64,000 nt of DNA from an uncultured Nesterenkonia sp. (GTDB taxonomy: Bacteria > Actinomycetota > Actinomycetes > Actinomycetales > Micrococcaceae), in contig CAMIAK010000011.1 in assembly GCA_946222885.1 (NCBI GenBank), positions 33,151-97,150 on the forward strand, given 5' to 3'. The notes beneath the pieces were generated by a model. It was not told the origin of the DNA and did not search any database. It saw only the letters and a program-made list of their open reading frames with translations. The translations under genes were made by a program, and so were the position numbers. This document shows, in pieces, positions 23,816 through 30,627 of this stretch (positions are counted from its first letter, which is position 1; the number at the start of each line of letters is the position of its first letter).

Positions 23816-25210
23816 ATGCTCGCTCTCATCGGTTTCTCAGTGATCGTGGTGATCCTCGTTCTGCTTCTCACGCAGCGGGTCTCCCCGATCATCGCCCTTG
23901 CCGGGGTGCCGCTTGTCGGCGCTGTGGCAGCGGGCTTCTCCGCCGCGGAGATCTCGGAATTCGTCAGCGGAGGCATCGGCGGAGTCGTCGGAGTGGTGGC
24001 GATGTTCATCTTCGCCATCATCTTCTTCGGCGTCCTGCGCGACGCCGGGATGTTCGACCCGATCGTCGACAGGATCGTCCGCTTCGCCGGGGACAAGCCC
24101 GCGACCATCACTCTGGCCACCACTCTGCTGGCCATCGTGACGCACCTGGACGGGGCCGGAGCCTCGACCTTCCTCATCACCATCCCCGCCATGCTTCCGC
24201 TCTACGAGCGCATGGGGATGAGCCGGCTCGTACTGGCCACCTGTGTGGCGCTCGGAGCGGGCGTGATGAACGTGCTCCCCTGGGGCGGCCCCACCCTGCG
24301 CGCCGCAGCCACCGCAGAGGTTCCCGCCAACGAGCTCTGGGTGCCGCTGATCCCGGCACAGATCGCCGGCGTCCTGGTGGCCCTCGGCATCGCCTACTAC
24401 TTGGGAGTCCGCGAGAAGAGGCGGCTGGCCAAGGTCTCAGCCGGGGACCGGAGCGCCGAAGTGCCCGAGTCCACCGCACGGGTCGCACAGGATGAGGATT
24501 CGCGGCAGCCCTCCTCCGAGGACGCTGCTGAGCGCAGTGCCCTGAAGGTCGAGGCAGCAGAAGAGGCCGACCTCGAACTGAAGCGCCCCAAGCTCCTCGT
24601 GGTGAACCTGCTGCTGACCGCCGCCGTCATCGGAACTCTCATCTCAGGCGTCCTCGACCCGGCAGTCTGCTTCATCATCGGAGCCATCCTGGCCCTGATC
24701 ATCAACTACCCCGGTATGAAGCAGCAGACCGAACGCATCAACGCCCATGCCCCCGGCGCGGTCCTCATGGCCAGCACCCTGCTGGCGGCCGGCGTGCTGC
24801 TGGGCGTGCTCGACCAGTCAGGGATGGTCGAGGCGATGGCTCACAGCGGCGCAGCCCTGATCCCCGAAGCCGGAGCCCCTGCCCTGCCCCTCATCGCAGG
24901 CCTGCTGGGAGTTCCGCTGAGCCTGCTCTTCGGTCCAGATGCCTACTACTTCGGCGTGATGCCTGTCCTGATGGGCGTAGGAGCCGAATTCGGCGTCGAC
25001 GGGACCCATGTGGCCCAGGCCTCGATCCTCGGCCAGGAGACGGTCGGCTTCCCGATCAGCCCGATGACCGGGGCCTTCTTCCTCCTGGTCGGCCTGGCCA
25101 AGGTGGACATCGGACGGCACATCCGCCACGCCTTCGGATGGATGTGGCTGGTCAGCATCGTCATGGTGCTGGTCGCCTTCGGCACGGGGGTGATTCCCGG
25201 ATGGTCCTGA
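23816..25210 (+). CDS. CitMHS-family carboxylate transporter
   Basis: 464 residues with about twelve hydrophobic segments and a charged central loop (residues about 200-245, rich in Glu, Ala and Ser). The family pattern is clear: AMFIFAIIFFGVLRDAGMFDPIVDRIVRF, THLDGAGASTFLITIPAMLPLYERMGMSRL, MNVLPWGGPTLRAAA. CitMHS proteins import citrate complexed to a divalent metal with protons, but homologues take other organic acids. As first gene of a five-gene operon with AtuA-like proteins and a CoA-transferase, it likely imports the acid that the operon degrades. GGAG precedes ATG 23816. Confidence 0.9.
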   Translation: MLALIGFSVIVVILVLLLTQRVSPIIALAGVPLVGAVAAGFSAAEISEFVSGGIGGVVGVVAMFIFAIIFFGVLRDAGMFDPIVDRIVRFAGDKPATITLATTLLAIVTHLDGAGASTFLITIPAMLPLYERMGMSRLVLATCVALGAGVMNVLPWGGPTLRAAATAEVPANELWVPLIPAQIAGVLVALGIAYYLGVREKRRLAKVSAGDRSAEVPESTARVAQDEDSRQPSSEDAAERSALKVEAAEEADLELKRPKLLVVNLLLTAAVIGTLISGVLDPAVCFIIGAILALIINYPGMKQQTERINAHAPGAVLMASTLLAAGVLLGVLDQSGMVEAMAHSGAALIPEAGAPALPLIAGLLGVPLSLLFGPDAYYFGVMPVLMGVGAEFGVDGTHVAQASILGQETVGFPISPMTGAFFLLVGLAKVDIGRHIRHAFGWMWLVSIVMVLVAFGTGVIPGWS

Positions 25211-26571
25211 CCCCTGAGAGAACCGTGCGGCTGGGAGCCGGCGCGGGCTTCGCCGGCGACCGCATCGATCCGGCCGTGGAACTCGCCCGGCACGCCGAGC
25301 TCGACTATCTGATCTTCGAATGCCTGGGGGAACGCACAGTGGCCGCAGGCCAGGCCCGCAGAGCCGTAGACCCCTCCCTCGGCTACGACCCGCTCCTGGT
25401 CCGGCGGATCACGGCGGTCATCGAACCTGCCCTGGCCGCCGGAACCACCGTCATCACCAACGGCGGAAGCGCCAACCCCGAAGCCGGGGCGAAAGCCGTG
25501 GAGGATGCCCTCCGGAAGCTCCCTCTCACCCGGCCGGTACGCATCGCCGCAGTCACCGGAGACGACGTGCTCGACGCTGTGCGCGCCGAGGATCCGGTCA
25601 TCTGGGAGACAGGAGGGAGAGTCTCAGCCCATGACGCCGGGCTGGTCTCGGCCAATGCCTATCTGGGAGCCGAAGCTCTGCTCCCGGCTCTCGCGGAGGA
25701 GGCCGACGTCATCATCACCGGCCGGGTTGCGGATCCCTCCCTCTACCTGGCTCCCCTGATGCATGAATTCGGCTGGGAGGCGGACGACTGGGCCACCCTG
25801 GGGAGAGGGAGCTGCGTCGGACACCTGTTGGAATGTGCAGGCCAGCTGACAGGTGGATATTTCGCCGATCCCGGGGTCAAGACAGTGCCCCGGCTGGGCT
25901 CCCTCGGCTTCCCCTACGCCGATGTGTCAGCCTCCGGTGAGGCTGCGCTGGCCAAACTCCCCGAAGCCGGCGGCATCCTGGACGAACGGACCTGCAGCGA
26001 ACAGCTCCTCTACGAGGTCAACGACCCGCGCCACTATCTGACCCCTGATGTCACCGCCGACTTCTCCTCGGTGGAGTTCACCCGGACCGGCTCCGACCGT
26101 GTCGAGGTCCGCGGGGCCTCTGGGAACCCCCGCCCTGCAGACCTCAAGATCAGCCTGGGCTTCCGCGGCGGGTGGATCGGAGAGGGACAGATCTCCTACG
26201 CCGGCCCCCGGGCAGAGGAGAGAGCGCGTCTGGCCGGAGACGTAGTGGTGGAGCGCCTCGCCGTCGTCCACGGCCTGGCCCCTGAAGATCTGACCGTGGA
26301 GCTCATCGGCACCGGATCGGCGTTTCGAGGTGCTCCCGGAACGTCTTCGGGCGTGACGGTCCCCGAGGTCCGGCTGCGGGTCTCAGGACGCTTCGACTCC
26401 GAGGAGGAGGCCGCACTGGTCGGCTGGGAAGTCGAGAGCCTCTACACCAACGGTCCGGCAGGCGGAGGCGGCGCACGCAGCAGCACCTCAGAGACGGTCT
26501 CCATACGATCAGCCTCTCTGCCCAGGAAGACGGTCACCCCGCGCGTCACGCTTCGGGAGGTGGGGGCATGA
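25201..26571 (+). CDS. AtuA-like (DUF1446) acyl-CoA/acid catabolism protein, large
   Basis: 456 residues from ATG 25201, overlapping the transporter by 10 bp. It matches the acyclic-terpene-utilisation AtuA family: LGAGAGFAGDRIDPAVELARHAELDYLIFECLGERT, TNGGSANPEAGAKAV, WETGGRVSAHDAGLVSANAYLGA, ITGRVADPSLYLAP and GRGSCVGHLLECAGQLTGGYFADPG. In Pseudomonas AtuA belongs to citronellol and geraniol breakdown; its chemistry is poorly known, with a hydratase role suggested. It is followed without gap by the small partner at 26568. The operon here lacks the AtuC/F carboxylase and AtuB genes, so the substrate is probably not a terpene. Confidence 0.85.
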   Translation: MVLTPERTVRLGAGAGFAGDRIDPAVELARHAELDYLIFECLGERTVAAGQARRAVDPSLGYDPLLVRRITAVIEPALAAGTTVITNGGSANPEAGAKAVEDALRKLPLTRPVRIAAVTGDDVLDAVRAEDPVIWETGGRVSAHDAGLVSANAYLGAEALLPALAEEADVIITGRVADPSLYLAPLMHEFGWEADDWATLGRGSCVGHLLECAGQLTGGYFADPGVKTVPRLGSLGFPYADVSASGEAALAKLPEAGGILDERTCSEQLLYEVNDPRHYLTPDVTADFSSVEFTRTGSDRVEVRGASGNPRPADLKISLGFRGGWIGEGQISYAGPRAEERARLAGDVVVERLAVVHGLAPEDLTVELIGTGSAFRGAPGTSSGVTVPEVRLRVSGRFDSEEEAALVGWEVESLYTNGPAGGGGARSSTSETVSIRSASLPRKTVTPRVTLREVGA

Positions 26572-26900
26572 GGATCGACGAACTGGCCCACGTCCGCACG
26601 GGCGACAAAGGCGACGATCTCACGATCGCCCTCTTCGCCTGGGACAGAGCAGGCTTTGCGGAGCTCCGCGCCCGGCTGAGGGCCGAGGACGTCGCCGCCC
26701 ACTATGGACTGTCTCCGGACTCTGTGACCCTGCACGCGATGCCCACCATCCGGGCCCTCACCTTCCACCTGAGGGGCATCCTCCAAGGAGGGGTGACAGG
26801 GAGCACCCATCTGGACGGGCACGGCAAGACCATGGGCTACCACCTGCTCTCCCTCGAACTCACCGCACCAGAAGACAAACCTGACAAGGAGCATCCCTGA
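26568..26900 (+). CDS. AtuA-associated small ferredoxin-fold protein
   Basis: 110 residues with the motif ELAHVRTGDKGDDLTIALFAWD near the N-terminus, which is the ARSGDKGN-type signature of the C-terminal or separate domain that accompanies AtuA/DUF1446 proteins, and a central HAMPTIRALTFHLRGILQGGV. The start overlaps the upstream stop (ATGA), so both halves are likely made in equal amounts and form one complex. In other organisms the two parts are fused. The next gene begins at the last base of this one. Confidence 0.8.
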   Translation: MRIDELAHVRTGDKGDDLTIALFAWDRAGFAELRARLRAEDVAAHYGLSPDSVTLHAMPTIRALTFHLRGILQGGVTGSTHLDGHGKTMGYHLLSLELTAPEDKPDKEHP

Positions 26901-27625
26901 TGGTTCAGCGATACCCCTCACCCGCAGAAGCGCTCGACGGCCTGCTCTTCGACGGCATGACCTTGGCCGTCGGCGGCTTCGGGCTCAACGGCATCCCCTC
27001 CGACCTGATCGAAGCCGTCCGAGACCACGGGACGAAGGACCTCACCATCGTCTCGAACAACATGGGGGTCGACGGGGCCGGCCTGGGGCTGCTGCTGGAG
27101 AACGCCCAGGTGAAGAAGGTTCTGGCCTCCTATGTCGGTGAGAACAGGCGCTTCGCCGATGCCTACCTCTCCGGCGAGGTGGAGGTGGAGTTCAATCCGC
27201 AGGGCACTCTGGCCGAGAGGATCCGGGCCGGAGGCGCCGGAATCCCCGGGTTCTTCACCAAGACCGGCGTCGGAACCCTGGTCGCCGAGGGAAAGCAGCA
27301 TCAGGACTTCGACGGTGAGACCTACGTCCTGGAGAGGGGCATCATCGCCGACGTCTCCCTGGTGCATGCCCACACCGCAGACGAGTGCGGAAACCTGACC
27401 TACCGCCTCACGGCCCAGAACTTCAACCCTCTGGTGGCCACCTGCGGGAGGACCACCGTGGCCGAGGCGGAACACATCGTGGCCCCCGGCTCCATTCCGG
27501 CCGACCAGGTCAGCACCCCGAGCGTATTCGTCCAACGGCTGGTCCCGGCAACGGAGCGGGAGAAGCTCATCGAGAAACGCACCACGCGTCCGCTGCCCGA
27601 ACCTGAGACCGCCGCCGGCGCCTGA
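26900..27625 (+). CDS. 3-oxoacid CoA-transferase family, subunit A
   Basis: 241 residues with the SCOT alpha pattern: DGMTLAVGGFGLNGIPSDLIEAV, LTIVSNNMGVDGAGLG, GGAGIPGFFTKTGVGTLVAEGKQ, and HTADECGNLTYRLTAQNFNPLVA. The alpha subunit forms part of the CoA-binding site; the catalytic Glu is in subunit B encoded next. The enzyme moves CoA from succinyl-CoA or acetyl-CoA to the imported acid, giving the CoA ester for the AtuA-like proteins and thiolase. ATG 26900 overlaps the preceding stop by one base. Confidence 0.93.
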   Translation: MVQRYPSPAEALDGLLFDGMTLAVGGFGLNGIPSDLIEAVRDHGTKDLTIVSNNMGVDGAGLGLLLENAQVKKVLASYVGENRRFADAYLSGEVEVEFNPQGTLAERIRAGGAGIPGFFTKTGVGTLVAEGKQHQDFDGETYVLERGIIADVSLVHAHTADECGNLTYRLTAQNFNPLVATCGRTTVAEAEHIVAPGSIPADQVSTPSVFVQRLVPATEREKLIEKRTTRPLPEPETAAGA

Positions 27626-27654
27626 GCCGGCCCCTGCTGAAAGGAGAGCTCCAT

Positions 27655-28314
27655 ATGAGTTGGACTCGCGAACAGATCGCCGCGATCGCCGGCGCCGAAC
27701 TCAACGACGGCGACTATGTGAACCTCGGCATCGGGATCCCCACACTGGTGGCCAACCACCTCCCGGAGGGCGTGCAGATCACCCTCCAGTCCGAGAACGG
27801 GATCCTGGGCACCGGCCCCTTCCCCTATGAGGGCGAGGAGGATGCCGACCTGATCAATGCCGGCAAGCAGACCGTCACGCTGCTGCCAGGTGCGTCCATC
27901 TTCGATTCGGCCACAAGCTTCGCCATGATCCGGGGCGGACACGTCGACGCCGCCATCCTCGGAGCCATGCAGGTCACCGCCTCAGGAGACCTCGCCAACT
28001 GGACGATTCCCGGAAAGTTGGTCAAGGGGATGGGCGGTGCCATGGACCTGGTCCCCGGGGCCCCCTATGTGATCATCGTGATGGATCACACCGCCAAGGA
28101 CGGAAGCCCCAAGATCGTCGAGGAATGCACCCTGCCGCTGACGGGGGTGGGCGTGGTCGACCGCATCATCACTGATCTGGCGGTCTTCGACATCGTCGAC
28201 GGCCAGCTCGTGCTTCGCCGCCTGGCCCCGGGGGTCTCGGAGGAGCAGGTCCGGGAATCGACAGAGCCCGGCTTCCGGGTGGAGCTCGAGGACAGCGGCG
28301 TCGCCGTCGACTGA
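27655..28314 (+). CDS. 3-oxoacid CoA-transferase family, subunit B
   Basis: 219 residues; catalytic Glu47 in QSENGILGTGP, the classic SENG motif of class I CoA-transferases, followed by GASIFDSATSFAMIRGGHVDAAILGAMQV and GMGGAMDLVPGAPYVIIVMDHTAKDG. It pairs with subunit A, 29 bp upstream, and has AAGGAGAG before ATG 27655. The final TGA abuts the stop of the convergent ATPase gene with no base between them (TGATCA). It is the last gene of the 23816-28314 operon. Confidence 0.94.
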   Translation: MSWTREQIAAIAGAELNDGDYVNLGIGIPTLVANHLPEGVQITLQSENGILGTGPFPYEGEEDADLINAGKQTVTLLPGASIFDSATSFAMIRGGHVDAAILGAMQVTASGDLANWTIPGKLVKGMGGAMDLVPGAPYVIIVMDHTAKDGSPKIVEECTLPLTGVGVVDRIITDLAVFDIVDGQLVLRRLAPGVSEEQVRESTEPGFRVELEDSGVAVD

Positions 28315-29085
28315 TCAGTCCAGCAGGTGGCGGAGGTACCGGCCGGGGGCCTCGAGGTAGCGGCGGTGCTGCTGGACCAGTTCCAGCTCCTCCCACTCCG
28401 TCTCCCGGATGCCCCACTCCCCCAGCTCCAGGATCGTGGCGCCCGGCAGGGAGGCGAGGATCGGCGAGTGGGTGGCGCAGATGACCTGGGTCCCGCGCGA
28501 GCGCATCCGGTCCAGGGAGGACAGCCAGCGCAGGGTGGAGCTGAAGGACAGTGCCGCCTCCGGCTCGTCCAGGCAGGCCAGGCCCATCACGAACTGCTGA
28601 TGGTCCAGCTTGTCCTCCAGCAGCGCGTTGAAGGATTCGCCGTGGCTCATCCGGTGCAGCGGGGCACCCGGGCCGGGCAGATCCTCCAACCAGGTGTAAT
28701 AGCTGTGCATGGTCTCGGCCCGCAGGAAGAAGCCGAACGTCGAGCCCATGGGACCGCGTTCCACGCGCAGCCATTCCCCCAACTGAGATTCGGTCCGCCG
28801 GGTCTGGGCACCGCCGTTGGTGGTCCCACCCTCGGCCGGCAGCCCGAAGGCCTCCGCGATCCCCTCGATGAGGGTGGACTTCCCGGAGCCGTTCTCGCCC
28901 ACCAGGAAGGTCACCCCGGCCGCGAACTCCCAGCCCTCGGGCTGCAGCCCCTCCAGGAAGCTGCGCACCGCAGGCACCGACGCCGGCCAGTTCTCCGGGT
29001 CCGGTGCGGCGTCGTCGCGCAGGTGGATCCTTCGGACCGGCCGCTCATCATGGAGCCAGTCCGGAGTGCTCTCGGGGTCCGTCAT
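28315..29085 (-). CDS. AAA-type ATPase (RecF/SMC-like ABC fold)
   Basis: 256 residues with Walker A GENGSGKST (near residue 63), a degenerate signature HRMSHGESFNALL, Walker B FVMGLACLDEPEAALS and a switch His in VICATHSPILASL. This is the family of single-cassette, soluble ATPases related to RecF and to the yeast-type DUF2813 proteins; no membrane partner is seen. Role unknown; such genes often accompany nucleotide-handling or defence functions, but the neighbours here (MazG-like and Nudix proteins in the same direction) suggest nucleotide maintenance. The stop abuts that of the CoA-transferase gene. Confidence 0.8.
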   Translation of the reverse strand: MTDPESTPDWLHDERPVRRIHLRDDAAPDPENWPASVPAVRSFLEGLQPEGWEFAAGVTFLVGENGSGKSTLIEGIAEAFGLPAEGGTTNGGAQTRRTESQLGEWLRVERGPMGSTFGFFLRAETMHSYYTWLEDLPGPGAPLHRMSHGESFNALLEDKLDHQQFVMGLACLDEPEAALSFSSTLRWLSSLDRMRSRGTQVICATHSPILASLPGATILELGEWGIRETEWEELELVQQHRRYLEAPGRYLRHLLD

Positions 29086-29100
29086 CTCAGGCCGACCATC

Positions 29101-29427
29101 TCATCCTTCGCCCGGATCCCCGGGCTGCTCCCAGCGGAGCCATTTCCTGCGGACCGCCTCATCCAGGTCCACGCCGTGGTGGCGGGCGAAGAGCAGGAAC
29201 TGACCGAAGACGTCGGCGCATTCGTCGATGAAGTCCTGGCGGATCTCCTCCTCGCTCTGTCCGCGGTCCCGGCCCATGCCGTGGAGATTCATGAAGGCCT
29301 GGGTCAGCTCGCCCATCTCCTCCTGGAGCTTGAGCATGAACCATTCCTGGCTGCGGTCGAGGCCGAAGTGTTCGGCATAGTTCGCCGAGATGCGCTCGAT
29401 GCGCTCCGTCATCTCATGGGTGTCCAT
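29101..29427 (-). CDS. MazG-like nucleotide pyrophosphohydrolase
   Basis: 108 residues with the all-alpha NTP-pyrophosphatase pattern: LKLQEEMGELTQAFMNL (EExxE metal motif) and DFIDECADVFGQFLLFA (ExxD). Such proteins hydrolyse non-canonical NTPs to NMP and pyrophosphate in the cytoplasm. It lies between a Nudix gene (3 bp upstream end to start) and the AAA ATPase (15 bp downstream), all in the same direction, forming a likely three-gene nucleotide-sanitation unit. Confidence 0.82.
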   Translation of the reverse strand: MDTHEMTERIERISANYAEHFGLDRSQEWFMLKLQEEMGELTQAFMNLHGMGRDRGQSEEEIRQDFIDECADVFGQFLLFARHHGVDLDEAVRRKWLRWEQPGDPGEG

Positions 29428-29430
29428 GCC

Positions 29431-29931
29431 TCATGCCTCTTCTGCTCGAAGCCGCTGCCGGGCGAAGGCCCGGACGCTGTCGACGGTGTTCAGCTCCTCC
29501 AGCACCTGCTCCCTGCTGAACCAGCCCACGCCGCTGACCTCATCCTCCGCGGCCCGGATGCGGTCGCCGTCGTCGGCGGTGAGCAGGTACATCAGGTCCA
29601 TGTGGATATGCTCGACGTCCTTGGAGGACTCCGGGATGAGCTGGGCGGCGGTGGCGAAGGGCGTGGGCAGCTGCGTCTCGGTCCGGTCGTTGAGCTGCAG
29701 GTCGAAGGGCGGGACCTCTTCGTGCTCCGCCCGCACCCCGGTCTCCTCGAAGACCTCGCGCAGGGCGGCGTCGCCGGGGAACTCATCGGGATCCACGTGC
29801 CCGCCCGGCGGGAGCCAGCGCTGCAGCCCGCGGTGGAAGATCATCAGCATCCGCGTGGAGTCGCCGCTGACCACGTACCCCGTGGCGGTGAACTGCTTCT
29901 TCAACCCTGCTGCGTACTCGATCAGCGCCAC
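29431..29931 (-). CDS. Nudix hydrolase
   Basis: 166 residues; the Nudix box starts at about residue 43 (GGHVDPDEF, then ALREVFEETGV), preceded by WLPPG, as in MutT-like enzymes with a HRGLQRWLPPGGHV turn. A second acidic stretch (DDGDRIRAAEDEVSGVGWFSREQVLEEL) closes the fold. First gene of the Nudix-MazG-ATPase unit. Divergent from the YecM-like gene at 29994, with 62 bp between the starts. Substrate unknown. Confidence 0.87.
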   Translation of the reverse strand: MALIEYAAGLKKQFTATGYVVSGDSTRMLMIFHRGLQRWLPPGGHVDPDEFPGDAALREVFEETGVRAEHEEVPPFDLQLNDRTETQLPTPFATAAQLIPESSKDVEHIHMDLMYLLTADDGDRIRAAEDEVSGVGWFSREQVLEELNTVDSVRAFARQRLRAEEA

Positions 29932-29993
29932 GCCGCACCTTCCCCTGGTCTCTGCTCCGGTCTGCGGATTCCGTCCGTGTAGCGTATCTGCTC

Positions 29994-30479
29994 ATGGACC
30001 TCCACGCGCTCTACTCCAGCCACATCGACGACGCCGACCGCCTCCTGACCCGGCTGGGGGTCCGTCACGAGGTGGTCCAGAACGACACCCTCTGCCTGGA
30101 GGTCCCCAGCGATGAGCGCTACAGCCAGCTGCTCGCGGAGCTGGTCACCCATGGACGGCTCATCAGCGAGAGTGAGGTCAACGGACGGCTGATCGCCGTC
30201 GTCGAGCTGGCTGAGCCGCTGGCGGCCGGAGGCTGGCAGGTCAGCTTTGTGGAGCTTCCCCAGCCGAAGAGGGGCACCGAGGGTGAGGGCGTGCGACATC
30301 TGCAGTTCGTCACCCGCACCGGCATCGAGAGCTTCCGGGCCCGCTTCCCTGACCTGGGGTTCGACGATCGCGGCAACACGATGAACCGGCTGTTGGAGAT
30401 CGCGACGCCGGAGGCCACCCTCCGCTTCCACGACAAGAGCATGGGTGCGGTCATCGAGCTGGAGCAGCAGAGCTCCTGA
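29994..30479 (+). CDS. YecM-like VOC-superfamily protein
   Basis: 161 residues that follow the pattern of Escherichia coli YecM: HIDDADRLLTRLGVRHE at the start, then HGRLISESEVNGRLIAVVELAEPL, WQVSFVELPQPKRG, GVRHLQFVTRTG, and the C-terminal LRFHDKSMGAVIELEQ. The VOC fold usually binds a divalent metal, but the family's reaction is unknown. It stands alone, divergent from the Nudix gene, and is followed by the nested palindromic repeat at 30484. Confidence 0.75.
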   Translation: MDLHALYSSHIDDADRLLTRLGVRHEVVQNDTLCLEVPSDERYSQLLAELVTHGRLISESEVNGRLIAVVELAEPLAAGGWQVSFVELPQPKRGTEGEGVRHLQFVTRTGIESFRARFPDLGFDDRGNTMNRLLEIATPEATLRFHDKSMGAVIELEQQSS

Positions 30480-30483
30480 GCGC

Positions 30484-30554
30484 ACTTTACCAAGGGCTTT
30501 TCGGTTTACCTGCCCGTATACGGAGGGGTAGAGCGAACAAGGCCTGGTAAAACG
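30484..30554. repeat. Nested palindromic element, copy 1
   Basis: A 69-bp unit (TTTACCAAGGG at 30486 to GGTAAAACG ending 30554) aligns without gaps to 54274-54342, 53 of 69 bases identical. Outer arms TTTACCA/TGGTAAA and a central imperfect palindrome around CCCGTATACGG (30507-30530) share one centre (30518.5). It lies between the convergent stops of the YecM-like gene (30479) and copA (30628). It may act as a bidirectional terminator or be a mobile or protein-bound palindrome. The remaining gap to 30627 shows nothing else. Confidence 0.75.
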
Positions 30555-30627
30555 TGGGCCAGGCCGCTCAGGCTCTCGGGATGCCCGAGACCGTGCTCCT
30601 CTGCTGCACCACTCACGTTGAAGACGC

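Noticed and set aside
28315..29931. Defence island (AAA ATPase, MazG, Nudix)
   Set aside because: No nuclease, toxin or effector gene accompanies them; nucleotide maintenance is the simpler reading.
30484..30554. Actinobacterial dif site or conjugative origin
   Set aside because: Two copies in 64 kb and the sequence do not match known XerCD sites; no relaxase or partition genes are near.
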